Source: Bradyrhizobium campsiandrae
GTDB taxonomy: Bacteria > Pseudomonadota > Alphaproteobacteria > Rhizobiales > Xanthobacteraceae
Reading direction: 5' to 3'
Assembly: GCF_014529705.1 (NCBI RefSeq)
Contig: NZ_JAANIH010000011.1
Span: 104,458 to 168,457, forward strand
DNA: 64,000 bases
Part shown: positions 25,168-33,175 of the stretch, in pieces
Numbering within the stretch: the first letter of the stretch is position 1
How the letters are laid out: the number at the start of each line of letters is the position of its first letter
Program-made: the position numbers and the translations under genes
Notes under the pieces: model-generated
What the model was told of the DNA's origin: nothing
The model's database searches: none
Seen by the model: only the letters and a program-made list of their open reading frames with translations

Positions 25168-27861
25168 TCATGGGAGCGGCGGCGCTGGCAATCGTTGCAC
25201 CCGGATCGTCGCCGTTCCGCTGTTGTTTTTGTAGAACTGGACGCGTCGGCCCTGAAGCGGGACCAGCCACCGCGGCGCATGCCGCGTGGTCACGAGGCGG
25301 GGGAAGATCTGGACGGCGTCATTGACGTAGAAGAACAGCTCGCCTGCCTCGGGCGCCTCGAATTCGGCGACAAACGACTCGGCCAATCCTTGCTTGCGCC
25401 AGAGCGCACGCGCCGCCGGCAGCGCCGCCTCCGGGATCGGCTCGAAATCACCGAACGGCTTCCAGACGCGGCTCAATTCGCTGTCCGGTGTCTTGAACTC
25501 TGCGGAGTCCTCGACATGGATCGGGTAAATATTCCTGCTGTCGTCGTCGTAGGCCGGCACCGTCGCATTGACGCGCCGCGGCAACTCGCTCGCCGGCTGT
25601 CCATTGATGGATTGCAGCGGCAGATCGTATGACCCGCGCGCGCCGATCCGCACGACCGGCTGGAACCAGTCAGCGCCCTGGAGCCGCAGGATCGGAATCG
25701 CGAGGCGATGGGTTGGATCCGGCGGAGTCTTGAATCCGTTCAGGCCGGTCATGATGGTGCGGTCGAACCAGGGATCGGCCATCTCGATCCAGATGCGATA
25801 TTTGCGGCCCTTCTCGACCGCGAGGCGGCTTGGCCAGCAAAAATCGCTGACGTCGAACAACTCGCCTTCTCGGGCCGTGACCGCCGTGTCGCCAACGGCG
25901 CGCGTTGATGCGCTGCTCTTGCAGAAGTCGCCGACCCCCGCGCGCCAATCGAAATATCCGCGGGACAGGAGCAGCAGCCCCGAGCCGAAAATGGCGATGA
26001 GGAAAACCGCCGGCATCAGCACATTGGTGAAGGCCATGCGCACCGGCCAGGCATGCAGCCGCATCCAGCGGCCGATCGCAAGCAGCCAGCCCGATTTGCT
26101 GACCCGCTTTCGCGATGCCATCCGGTCGGGGCGATACCAGGCCAGTCGCGCGCGCTCCTGAATGCTGTCGCGCAATGCCGCATTCCGGTTCCACGCGATC
26201 AGGATGATGATGACGAGCACCGTGGTGAGGAAGGGATAATAGAGCGTGATGGCAAGCCATGGTGCGGCGTAGGACGGCAGCACGCTCGCGAACAGATCGG
26301 CGAACGGCTTGACGACGGTGCTCGTGCCGTTGTCGATCGCCGTAATCCACCTGAGCAGGGTGGTATCTTCAAGCCCGTGCTCCTTGGACGATCCCACGAC
26401 CGCGCGCGCGATCCAGGGCCATGCAGCAAAGACGATGAGCGTGATCACCAGAGAGAAATAGGCCACGCGGCGCCACCACACCGTATCGAGGACCTGCCGC
26501 GCCATCTCGGGATTTGGCGGGCTCATGGCCATGAATGCGTCGGCTTCGGCCGCCTTGTGGCCGTCGCCTTCCCGCTTCGCATAGGCGGACCTCATGGCCT
26601 TGCGGGTTTCGTCCCGCGTCAGCGGCAGCACCTGTCCATCCGGCAGAAGTACTCTCGCATTGGCCGGAAGCATCAACGGCGCGTAATTGTCGCATCCGTG
26701 CAGCATGCGCTCGACCACGGCGAAGTGCACCACCGGCGGTCCGCCATCCTCGATGCGGTCATGGATCGGCCGCGGGCCGTAGCGGTACAGCACGCCGGCG
26801 CCGCTGCGCGAATCGTGCATCGGGCCGATCGCCGACTGATACTCTCGGAAGCGCTCGATCGTACCGTCTTGGAATCGGAGCTGGGTGCCGAGCTGCTCGG
26901 CCATCCACACCAGCGGCACGAAGGACAGCGTGGATTCCGGATAGCCGCCGCCGATGTCGGAATGCACTCCGGCGAACCACACCTCCTTGACGATCTGCCC
27001 CTCGGCAAGGTCGGCCTGGTCGATGCGCAACGGATGGAAGGTGGTGCGCTCGTCGTCGAGCGCCAGCGCGTGACAGGCGTGTTTCACCTTGTCCGAGAGA
27101 CGGTGGTTTCGGAACGAGATCGGCCAGATCGCCCAGTCGATCGCGACACGGAGCTCCTCGACCGGCACGCCGAACGCCTCGACCGTGTCGAATAGTCCGA
27201 GGAATTCGATCTTGACCTCTTTGCGCCCGTTCATCGCCTCGCGAACGCTGGCATAGGAGCGATGCCTGAGCAGGAAGTGATAGAGATGGATCACGAGGTT
27301 GCGTAGCCAGCGCGCCAACCAGATCGTCGGCAGGCTGTAATAGCCGACGGACTCCTCGCGGTACTCCCGCCATGCCGCCATGGCGTTGCGCTGCATCTCC
27401 GCATGCGACACCGCGACCTTGTCAATCACCGCCGGCACCAGCCCCTGGCTTGCGATCAGCGCCGCCAGCGTGCGCGCGGTGAAGGCGCCGCGGCTGAAGC
27501 CGAAGATGTAGATCTCGTCGCCTTCGCGCCAGTTCCAGCACAGGAAGCGGTAGAGCTTGCGGACGTTGGCGGGCACGCCGATGCCGGTGGCGCCGTCGAG
27601 GGCGGCGAGCGGCGCCCAGCCTGCAGTACCGACGCCTTTGATGTAGTAGGCGATCTGGTCCGGCTGGGTATGGTCGAGTGCCTCGTAGAGCCGCCAGACG
27701 CTGGACTCCTGGGTCGTAAACGCGTTGCCGGTGCCGTCGGCGAACAGCACCAGCTTGCGTCCCTTCGGCATGCCAATCGCAGCCGCGTCGGCATCCGGAT
27801 CATCATGCGCAGGGGCCGGTCTTGCACGACCGCCATGCAGCGCCCCGTCCTGGTGCGTCAT
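25168..27861 (-). CDS. DUF2235 (Tle1-like) alpha/beta hydrolase with membrane segments
   Basis: An 897-residue protein. The N-terminal half is a DUF2235 hydrolase: strand LVLFADGTGNAF, the nucleophile elbow GFSRGA with Ser123, and GLFDTVEAFGVP, as in type VI secretion Tle1 phospholipase effectors. The C-terminal half has three membrane helices (for example FSLVITLIVFAAWPWI, FLTTVLVIIILIAW, VLMPAVFLIAIFGSGLLLL) and a periplasmic beta-rich part. ATG 27861 is preceded by GGAGGAG. No T6SS genes, immunity gene or VgrG are nearby, so an envelope lipase or esterase role is as likely as a toxin. The combination of hydrolase and long membrane-tethered C-terminus is unusual. Confidence 0.8.
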   Translation of the reverse strand: MTHQDGALHGGRARPAPAHDDPDADAAAIGMPKGRKLVLFADGTGNAFTTQESSVWRLYEALDHTQPDQIAYYIKGVGTAGWAPLAALDGATGIGVPANVRKLYRFLCWNWREGDEIYIFGFSRGAFTARTLAALIASQGLVPAVIDKVAVSHAEMQRNAMAAWREYREESVGYYSLPTIWLARWLRNLVIHLYHFLLRHRSYASVREAMNGRKEVKIEFLGLFDTVEAFGVPVEELRVAIDWAIWPISFRNHRLSDKVKHACHALALDDERTTFHPLRIDQADLAEGQIVKEVWFAGVHSDIGGGYPESTLSFVPLVWMAEQLGTQLRFQDGTIERFREYQSAIGPMHDSRSGAGVLYRYGPRPIHDRIEDGGPPVVHFAVVERMLHGCDNYAPLMLPANARVLLPDGQVLPLTRDETRKAMRSAYAKREGDGHKAAEADAFMAMSPPNPEMARQVLDTVWWRRVAYFSLVITLIVFAAWPWIARAVVGSSKEHGLEDTTLLRWITAIDNGTSTVVKPFADLFASVLPSYAAPWLAITLYYPFLTTVLVIIILIAWNRNAALRDSIQERARLAWYRPDRMASRKRVSKSGWLLAIGRWMRLHAWPVRMAFTNVLMPAVFLIAIFGSGLLLLSRGYFDWRAGVGDFCKSSASTRAVGDTAVTAREGELFDVSDFCWPSRLAVEKGRKYRIWIEMADPWFDRTIMTGLNGFKTPPDPTHRLAIPILRLQGADWFQPVVRIGARGSYDLPLQSINGQPASELPRRVNATVPAYDDDSRNIYPIHVEDSAEFKTPDSELSRVWKPFGDFEPIPEAALPAARALWRKQGLAESFVAEFEAPEAGELFFYVNDAVQIFPRLVTTRHAPRWLVPLQGRRVQFYKNNSGTATIRVQRLPAPPLP

Positions 27862-28040
27862 GGACTCCTCCGAAAATGCAGTTGCGGACGCGCCGGGCTC
27901 GGCTCGGGCGGCATCCGGAAAATTCAATCAGTGGCTTGACCGTGAAATCATGGATGTATTTCGTTCATAATCGCCCTAAGGTAGCAACGAGGATGCCGCC
28001 GTCTAACCCCGACTGTTTATGATCTGCGCCACAATTGGCC

Positions 28041-28074
28041 AAAGAAATGCCCGGGCGAGCCCGGGCACTTTTTC
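28041..28074 (-). terminator. Intrinsic terminator downstream of the GCG_CRPN protein gene
   Basis: GCCCGGGC (28049-28056) and GCCCGGGC (28059-28066) form a perfect stem with a two-base centre, extended by a T-A pair. On the minus strand ATTTCTTT follows, and on the plus strand ACTTTTTCC follows, so it may work both ways. It lies about 60 bp after the stop at 28114. Confidence 0.65.
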
Positions 28075-28113
28075 CTGATTGCGAAGCAGCCGCTGCTGCG
28101 ACGCAGCTAGCCG

Positions 28114-28365
28114 TTACTTGCCATTGCCGCGGCAGGCTCCGCCGGGGCCGATATGGTAGCCGCGCGGGCAGGCGTGCGCGGCAGGGTTGGCGTAGTTTCT
28201 CAGGCAGCCGCCATAGGGGCCACGGTGCCAGCCGGCGCCGCAGCCGCCGGCGACGGCAATGATGTCGCGGCTCGCCTGCGTGCCAGATGGCGCCAGCGGC
28301 ATGGCCCGGGCAGAGCCGACGATGGCACCGAGCGCGAGCATCGCGGCGAAAGCAGTTCGAATCAT
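28114..28365 (-). CDS. Small secreted protein, GCG_CRPN-type
   Basis: An 83-residue exported protein. A signal peptide (MIRTAFAAMLALGAIVGSAR, then AMPLAP) leads to the motif GGCGAGWHRGPYGGC followed by CPRGYHIGPGGACRG. The pattern GCGxGxxRxPxGxC with later CPxGxHxGxGGxC is the GCG_CRPN family that is common in Bradyrhizobium and related genomes. Its function is unknown. The neighbouring gene at 28391-28633 reads the same way and may share a transcript. Confidence 0.8.
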   Translation of the reverse strand: MIRTAFAAMLALGAIVGSARAMPLAPSGTQASRDIIAVAGGCGAGWHRGPYGGCLRNYANPAAHACPRGYHIGPGGACRGNGK

Positions 28366-28390
28366 GTGTCTTGCTCCCTGATGCCTGACG

Positions 28391-28633
28391 TCAGTGGCTG
28401 GCTGCGAAAGCGATGCCGGCGCGCACCTCTGCGACCGCCTGGTCGATCAGTCCCAGCGCCCGTTCGCGATGTCCGCCCTTGTTGGGTTCGGCCTTGGCGA
28501 GTTCGGCGCGGGCCGATTGCAGGATCGCGATGGCCTCGTCCATATGCGGCTGCGCGCCGAGCGCATAGCCGATGCAGAGACTGGTTGCGATGGCGCCGCC
28601 GAGCACGAGGCTGCGGGGTAGAGAGGTTGGCAT
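28391..28633 (-). CDS. Small membrane-anchored or exported helical protein, unknown
   Basis: An 80-residue protein with an N-terminal hydrophobic segment (RSLVLGGAIATSLCIGYALG) and a long amphipathic helix pair with a DEAIAILQSARAELAKAEPN pattern, then HRERALGLIDQAVAEVRAG. The helical-hairpin pattern recalls small periplasmic proteins of unknown function. The ATG at 28633 follows GGAGGAGAC on the minus strand, a strong ribosome site. It lies 25 bp upstream of the GCG_CRPN gene. Confidence 0.7.
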   Translation of the reverse strand: MPTSLPRSLVLGGAIATSLCIGYALGAQPHMDEAIAILQSARAELAKAEPNKGGHRERALGLIDQAVAEVRAGIAFAASH

Positions 28634-28936
28634 GTCGTTGTCTCCTCCAGCGGGCGTCAGGCCGGGGCCGCCCGGTTGCCCGGACGCGATTCTCGTGTGG
28701 CGGGATGTCGCATCCGGTGATTGAATAGGATAGAGGCGTGCGGGCCGTCTTGGACTGTCCGGCGCCCGAGGCCTTGCCGCTTGGACTGATCGGCGCAGCT
28801 CGATTCAGGTCGATGTGCTGATAGCTTGCAGGCGGCTGATTTCAGCGGGCGTTCATGTCCGGCCAGCAAGGTTTGACGCGCGCTCAAGTCGTTTTTTCAC
28901 GCCCTTAGAATAGTCATTCTCGAACAGTCGTTCTCG
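28634..28936. other. Regulatory intergenic region between divergent genes
   Basis: This 303-bp region separates the minus-strand small protein and the plus-strand AraC regulator. It ends with two direct repeats, AGTCATTCTCGA (28912-28923) and AGTCGTTCTCGA (28926-28937), 14 bases apart and directly before the AraC start. Apart from these, no gene was seen. Confidence 0.45.
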
Positions 28937-28937
28937 A
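28912..28937 (+). promoter_or_regulatory. Direct repeats ahead of the AraC gene, possible operator
   Basis: AGTCATTCTCGA and AGTCGTTCTCGA (11 of 12 identical), with a 14-base period, touch the start codon. AraC-family proteins bind direct half-sites, usually nearer 21 bases apart, so the fit is partial. No GGAG-like ribosome site is visible here. Confidence 0.3.
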
Positions 28938-29896
28938 TGTCCGTCATCAGGAAGTCGCTCTCGACCGAGACGTTGCCGAAGGATCTGTCCGACCGGCAGC
29001 GCTTCATCCGTTTCGCCGAGCTGTTCGAGCATTTCTCCAACACCGGCGAGCTCGATCCGGCGTCCGACGTGCCGTTTCGCGCCACGATGAACTCGATCCA
29101 TATCGGCACGACCATGCTCGGCCGCTGTGACGGCAGCTTCATCACGGTGAGGCGGGAAAAACGCCAGGTGATCGAGACCGGTGACGACCGCTTTTGCCTG
29201 GTGCGCAACACCGGCGATCGGGCCTCGCAGGTGGTCCATCGCGGCCGCGAATTCACCATGCGGCCGGGATCGATGGTGCTGCTCAAGCTCGACGAGCCGT
29301 TCTTCGCCGCCGACGGGGCCAGCCACAAGCGCTTCACCAACGTACATCTGCCGGTCGAGTCACTGCGTGCGATGGTGACGGATGTCGATGACATCGTCGG
29401 CTGCGAGCTCGAGCCCGGGGGTGCGCTATCGCTGGTGATGGACTACAGCGATCTCCTGCTTCGTCATCCCGCCGCAGCCGACGAAGCCGGCATGGCGATC
29501 GCATCCCATCTGCTCGACCTCGCCGCCATCGGGCTCGGCGCCCGCAGCGACGTCGCGGCCGCGGCACGGCGCCGGGGCCTGCGCGCGGTCCGCCTGAAAG
29601 CCGTGCTGTCGATCCTCGATGTGCGCTTCCACGAGCCGGATTTTTCTGCGCACAAACTCGCCGCTGCGGCCGGTCTTTCCGAGCGCTATGTCAACGAATT
29701 GCTGTTCGAGGCCGGCGCCGGCTTCACCACCCGCCTGACCGAACTGCGCCTGCGCAAGGCGGCCGACCTGCTGGCCCATCGCGACGGCCGCATCAGCGAC
29801 ATCGCCTTTGCCTGCGGCTTCAACGATCTGTCCTATTTCAACCGCTGCTTTCGCCGCCGGTTCGGGCTGACGTCGACCGCGGCACGGGGGAAGTGA
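28937..29896 (+). CDS. AraC-family transcriptional regulator
   Basis: A 319-residue regulator. The N-terminal 200 residues match the AraC-binding-like domain (cupin-like, FSNTGELDPASDVPFRATMN, FCLVRNTGDRASQVVHRGRE). The C-terminal 100 residues hold the two HTH motifs: SAHKLAAAAGLSERYVNELL and RISDIAFACGFNDLSYFNRC with FRRRFGLTST. Length is typical. The start ATG 28937 has repeated sequence where a ribosome site would lie, so the start could be later. The genes it controls are not evident; its neighbours are a small unknown gene on each side. Confidence 0.85.
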   Translation: MSVIRKSLSTETLPKDLSDRQRFIRFAELFEHFSNTGELDPASDVPFRATMNSIHIGTTMLGRCDGSFITVRREKRQVIETGDDRFCLVRNTGDRASQVVHRGREFTMRPGSMVLLKLDEPFFAADGASHKRFTNVHLPVESLRAMVTDVDDIVGCELEPGGALSLVMDYSDLLLRHPAAADEAGMAIASHLLDLAAIGLGARSDVAAAARRRGLRAVRLKAVLSILDVRFHEPDFSAHKLAAAAGLSERYVNELLFEAGAGFTTRLTELRLRKAADLLAHRDGRISDIAFACGFNDLSYFNRCFRRRFGLTSTAARGK

Positions 29897-29922
29897 GAGG
29901 GCGCGCCTGATCTCGCCGCGCT

Positions 29923-30156
29923 TTATAGCATCTCGACCCGCGGCGGCGGATAGCGCCGCGCTAGCATCGACAGCGGCAGGCGCCGCTCGTCCGCCGACAG
30001 CTCCCGCCAGGCCAGCACCAGCGGCCGCTTCCAGTCGCCGACGCCGAACTCCATCGCCTCCCATTTCTGCGGCTCGGGCCCCTCCAGCCCGCGGACCCAG
30101 ACGAAATAGCGGGGCAGGTCATCGGTGTCGGTCTCGGTCGTTGCTCTCCTGGCCAT
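29923..30156 (-). CDS. Small soluble protein of unknown function
   Basis: A 77-residue protein (start MARRATTETDTDDLPRYFVW) rich in charged and aromatic residues (RYFVWVRGLEGPEPQKWEAM, WKRPLVLAWRELSADERRL). An in-frame start at 30189 would add 11 residues. No signal or membrane segment is seen. The tail ends PPPRVEML. It is convergent with the AraC regulator gene. No family is recognised. Confidence 0.6.
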   Translation of the reverse strand: MARRATTETDTDDLPRYFVWVRGLEGPEPQKWEAMEFGVGDWKRPLVLAWRELSADERRLPLSMLARRYPPPRVEML

Positions 30157-30250
30157 CACTTGCTCACCGCCTCGACACGCATGGTTCACAGGATATAGGT
30201 ATTGCCGTAGCGAAGTCGAACGCGTCGCCGTGGGCTAGGGTCCGAAGAAT

Positions 30251-30712
30251 ATGAACGAAACTGTGACCGACAGCTGGGGTGATGCCTCCGAGGTGATGAA
30301 GCGGCTGACCGGTTCGTGGTCGTTCGACAGGCTCATCGCGGGGCAGGGGAGCATGCAGGGTCTTGCGACCTTCACGCCGCTGGATCCAGACGGCCTCGCC
30401 TATCGCGAACAGGGACGGTTGAAGCTCCTGACCGGTACAGAACTCGAGGCGGAGCGCGAGTACGTCTTCCGCGAGCACGGCGGTGGATTCGACGTGTTCT
30501 TCAAGGAGACCCCGTTGCGGCTATTCCATACGATCGAGCTCGCCGCATCCGATGGCGGCGCCGTGAGCGGAAGCGCCATCCATCTCTGCAATGCCGATCG
30601 TTATCAGTCGACCTACACGTTCCGCAGCGATGGAGGATTCATCGTTCGCCACGTCGTGGCAGGTCCGCGCAAGGACTACACGATGCTCACGACTTACAGG
30701 CGGGTGGTGTGA
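30251..30712 (+). CDS. DUF6314 family protein
   Basis: A 153-residue soluble protein. The conserved start LTGSWSFDRLIAG, the central GLAYREQGRLKLLTGTELEA, the motif REYVFREHGGGFDVFFKE and the later HLCNADRYQSTYTFRSDG match the DUF6314 pattern, a small beta-barrel family. Its role is unknown; some members sit beside metabolic enzymes. The gene ends just before the palindrome and att-like repeat that begin the island segment. Confidence 0.7.
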   Translation: MNETVTDSWGDASEVMKRLTGSWSFDRLIAGQGSMQGLATFTPLDPDGLAYREQGRLKLLTGTELEAEREYVFREHGGGFDVFFKETPLRLFHTIELAASDGGAVSGSAIHLCNADRYQSTYTFRSDGGFIVRHVVAGPRKDYTMLTTYRRVV

Positions 30713-30763
30713 GCGAGGCGAGGCTGTAGATACAGTCCGTCTTCGCCAAGAGGCTTCGCCGCA

Positions 30764-30823
30764 CACGCTTCGCCCGTTGGCCTTTCATGGCCGCGCCACG
30801 CGAAGCCCGACGGGCGAAGCGTG
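30764..30823. repeat. Perfect 14-bp inverted repeat next to the att-like site
   Basis: CACGCTTCGCCCGT (30764-30777) pairs with ACGGGCGAAGCGTG (30810-30823) around a 32-base centre. The right arm overlaps the first two bases of the tRNA-derived direct repeat. It may be a dispersed intergenic repeat or an accessory site. Confidence 0.7.
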
Positions 30824-30837
30824 GTGCCCCTGGCCGG
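30822..30837. repeat. att-like direct repeat: copy of tRNA-Leu 3' end (left)
   Basis: TGGTGCCCCTGGCCGG is identical to the 3' end of the tRNA-Leu gene at 35230-35245. In the tRNA it forms the CCA, acceptor and start of the T arm. Tyrosine recombinases commonly use such 3' ends as attachment sites. Here it lies 4.4 kb from the tRNA on its 3' side, as expected for the far end of an integrated element. Confidence 0.65.
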
Positions 30838-30896
30838 CAATCGCTTACTACCATAACTACTTGAATTTGAAATCAGTTTTGTCGTCGATTGCTGCT

Positions 30897-30918
30897 GATA
30901 CCAGCACAAATACCAGCA
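30897..30918. repeat. 22-bp direct repeat, left copy
   Basis: GATACCAGCACAAATACCAGCA differs at one base from the copy at 35077-35098. It contains its own tandem ATACCAGCA unit. Both copies lie in A+T-richer junction DNA. Confidence 0.65.
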
Positions 30919-31249
30919 GGATGACGCGCGGCATTCGACGACAAAAATAAAGCAGCAGGCTTCCCGCAGCGGGCACGCCGATGCCATTCCGGACTTCACA
31001 ATCGCGCAGATCGGAATCGAACCCGGCTCTGACCGAACTCTCGGAGGGATCGATCGGAAGGTTAGTCTCAGCTGTTCGAGCGGAATGATCGAAAATCGTG
31101 GGTTTGGCTCCGCCTCTCTCCGCCACTACCCGAATTCCGGCATTCTGCCCGAATTAAATAGCCACCCCAGCTCTGAGGTCGGTGATCGAGGATGCCCCGC
31201 ACTTCGAAGGCGGCGGAAGGTATCGGACCTGACCGCCGCCGAGTCGCAA

Positions 31250-32239
31250 CTACAGTACCCGCCCGAGGAAGTCTTGCATCCGGGTGGCGATCTCTTCGCT
31301 CTTGTCGGCCAATGCGCAATGGCCACTGTCCGTCAAGCGGATCTCGGCGTTTGGCACGATCTCTCGATAGCGCTGCTGGTTGTCGCCGGGGAACAGAATG
31401 TCGTTCTTGCCGCTGACGACAAGCGTCGGCGGCTTCTGCGAGCGAAGGTAATCCTGCGCGGCTTTGAAGGTAGGGCCGTTGGTTCGGATATCGTAGAGCA
31501 GATCGAGCGAAGTCTCTCCCGCGCCTGGGCGCTGCATCCAGAAATAGTCAGCCTGCCACTGCTCCGGATCGACCAGCGATGGATCGCGGACACCGGTGAG
31601 ATAAAGGTCGCGGACCACATCGAGTGTCAGATAGTGTTGCCCGGCCTTTGCACGGCTCTCGGCGGTGCCATCCTTCCAATATGGCACAAGCGGCCCGAAC
31701 CACGGGCTTTCGCCGGGGATGAGCGGATTGTTCTGCACGACCAGCGCTTTCATGCGGTGGGGCGCTTTCAGCATGACGCGGTGGCCGACAACGCCGCCGA
31801 AATCCGTCTCGTACAAAACAAACTCCCGTATGCCGACTTTGTCGACGAACTTGCTCATGACGTCGCCCAAGGCGTCGAACGTATAGCGGAAGCGCGCGCG
31901 ATCTGGCGCGTCGCTGTTGCCGAAGCCGGGATAGTCCGGTGCGAACACGTGATAGGTCGCCGACATCTCACGGATCAGATCGCGAAACATAGCTGATGAC
32001 GACGGCCAACCGTGCAGCATCAAGATGACGGGCGCGCCTGGCGTCCCGGCTTCACGGTAGAAGATGGAAACACCATCGACATCGATGGTTCGGTAGTGAG
32101 TCTGGTTCACTGCATCTCTGGCACGAGGAGCCTTTTTGGCAGGAACGGTGATCTCGGCTCCAGCCGGCCTTGTCTCGAATATGACAGTAGCTGCAGAGCC
32201 GACAAGAAGTCCTGTCGTAAGGGAGCGACGCGTGAGCAT
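31250..32239 (-). CDS. Exported alpha/beta hydrolase with Asp nucleophile (epoxide hydrolase/dehalogenase-like)
   Basis: A 329-residue alpha/beta hydrolase. The N-terminus MLTRRSLTTGLLVGSAATVI has a twin-arginine-like motif (TRRSLT) and a hydrophobic core ending near PAGAEI, so export by Tat or Sec is likely. The oxyanion motif is HGWPSSS (76-82). The nucleophile elbow is ETDFGG with Asp146, the acid is Asp280 in GKNDILFP, and the base is His307 in DSGHCAL. An Asp nucleophile with HGWP is typical of epoxide hydrolases and dehalogenases, not esterases. It lies 58 bp after the LolA-like gene and probably shares its transcript. The exact substrate is unknown. Confidence 0.8.
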   Translation of the reverse strand: MLTRRSLTTGLLVGSAATVIFETRPAGAEITVPAKKAPRARDAVNQTHYRTIDVDGVSIFYREAGTPGAPVILMLHGWPSSSAMFRDLIREMSATYHVFAPDYPGFGNSDAPDRARFRYTFDALGDVMSKFVDKVGIREFVLYETDFGGVVGHRVMLKAPHRMKALVVQNNPLIPGESPWFGPLVPYWKDGTAESRAKAGQHYLTLDVVRDLYLTGVRDPSLVDPEQWQADYFWMQRPGAGETSLDLLYDIRTNGPTFKAAQDYLRSQKPPTLVVSGKNDILFPGDNQQRYREIVPNAEIRLTDSGHCALADKSEEIATRMQDFLGRVL

Positions 32240-32297
32240 AAGGAGTCCTGCACTGGTTGAAGTGGGAGAGGTGGGGTGATTGATGGAGATCCGCGAC

Positions 32298-33023
32298 CTA
32301 GTCTCGCGAGACGACCACGGATTCGATGTCGAGCCTGAAGATCGAGGGCCCTGTCAGAAGTGTGCGATTGTTCGCATCGCGCATGACCACGCGCCGATGG
32401 GTCGGAAAGATGAAGCCGTCGAAATTCTTGTGATCGAACGTGTAGTGCGCGGCTATGCCGCGGGAGACATCGGGCGCGTAATCATTGCGCACGAGATAGC
32501 CCGTATCGTTGAAATAGAACTTCTGCTCCGTGCAGTGCACGTGAATGGTGGCCGGAAAGCTCACTTGAAGCACGCGCCAGGTCTCGCCATGCTCTTCGTG
32601 TGGCGCGATCTCCTCGCGTCGCACGCCATCCCCGGCGAGCAGGAACGGCATCGTCATGTAGTTGTTCAAAGCGTAGCCGACGAAGTAGAGGAATTGCTGC
32701 TCCGTCCATGGCGTTTCGTGCTGATGGCCCTCAAAGGACTGGCGTGCGTTGTCGAGGCCTGCCGTCTTCACGCCGGCATCGGTCTGGATCGTCACGCGAC
32801 CATCGTCGAAGATGCTGCGGCTGCCAGGCACGGGATAAGGCGTGATCAACGTGCGTTGACGACGCGTGTCGACCTTGACGAGAACATCGCGCAGGCCCTC
32901 AGGCCGCCCTTTGATCGCAAGCGCAGCACCGCGGAACGTCAGTCGAAAATTGACGGTGCGCACGTGGCGCCAATTGTCCAGGCCGCCATGTACATCGAGC
33001 ACCTTTTCTAAAAGATCAGTCAT
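32298..33023 (-). CDS. LolA-like fold protein of unknown function
   Basis: A 241-residue protein beginning MTDLLEKVLDVHGGLDNWRH. The opening helix (VLDVHGGLDNWRHVRT) and the repeated strands with YFNDTGYLVRNDYAPDV and FPTHRRVVMRDANN resemble the outer-membrane lipoprotein-sorting (LolA/LolB-like) half-barrel, but no signal peptide is present. ATG 33023 is preferred; GTG 33056 is an in-frame alternative. It is the first gene of the leftward unit, divergent from the TetR gene across two palindromic operators, and is followed by an exported hydrolase. A ligand-binding role for a hydrophobic compound is inference. Confidence 0.6.
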   Translation of the reverse strand: MTDLLEKVLDVHGGLDNWRHVRTVNFRLTFRGAALAIKGRPEGLRDVLVKVDTRRQRTLITPYPVPGSRSIFDDGRVTIQTDAGVKTAGLDNARQSFEGHQHETPWTEQQFLYFVGYALNNYMTMPFLLAGDGVRREEIAPHEEHGETWRVLQVSFPATIHVHCTEQKFYFNDTGYLVRNDYAPDVSRGIAAHYTFDHKNFDGFIFPTHRRVVMRDANNRTLLTGPSIFRLDIESVVVSRD

Positions 33024-33072
33024 TTGAGCGTGGTCTCCCGAGGTCCGCGGTGGCACGGTCGTTGTCGCAAAA

Positions 33073-33090
33073 GTAAACGGTATCGTTTAC
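33073..33090. promoter_or_regulatory. Probable TetR operator 1
   Basis: GTAAACG-GTAT-CGTTTAC is an 18-bp perfect 7-base-arm palindrome between the divergent genes. The same arms occur in operator 2, 31 bases away (about three helical turns). Confidence 0.75.
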
Positions 33091-33096
33091 CATGGC

Positions 33097-33124
33097 TTGA
33101 CAGGTAAACGATGTCGTTTACATT
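33097..33124 (+). promoter_or_regulatory. Probable promoter of the tetR-dehalogenase unit
   Basis: TTGACA (33097-33102), 16 bases, TACATT (33119-33124). Operator 2 lies in the spacer, so repressor binding would block RNA polymerase. Confidence 0.55.
33104..33121. promoter_or_regulatory. Probable TetR operator 2
   Basis: GTAAACG-ATGT-CGTTTAC, same arms as operator 1, overlaps the promoter elements that would serve the tetR gene. Together they suggest cooperative autorepression and control of the leftward unit. Confidence 0.75.
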
Positions 33125-33175
33125 GGCAATTGAATTCGCCGGGACAGCGGCGCACAGGTTCGTGAGGATGATGCG

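Larger units (their letters stand above)
30713..31249. other. Left junction of island-like segment, non-coding
   Basis: A 537-bp stretch that is A+T-richer than its surroundings near 30840-30960. It holds a perfect 14-bp inverted repeat (30764-30823), the 16-bp copy of the tRNA-Leu 3' end (30822-30837), a 22-bp repeat shared with 35077-35098, a T-arm-like GGAATCGAACC (31013-31023) and a piece resembling a tRNA-Ser 3' end near 31117-31130. No gene was recognised. Confidence 0.6.

Noticed and set aside
25168..27861. Calling the DUF2235 protein a T6SS effector
   Set aside because: Only the catalytic domain supports it; no T6SS, immunity or VgrG gene is in the window.
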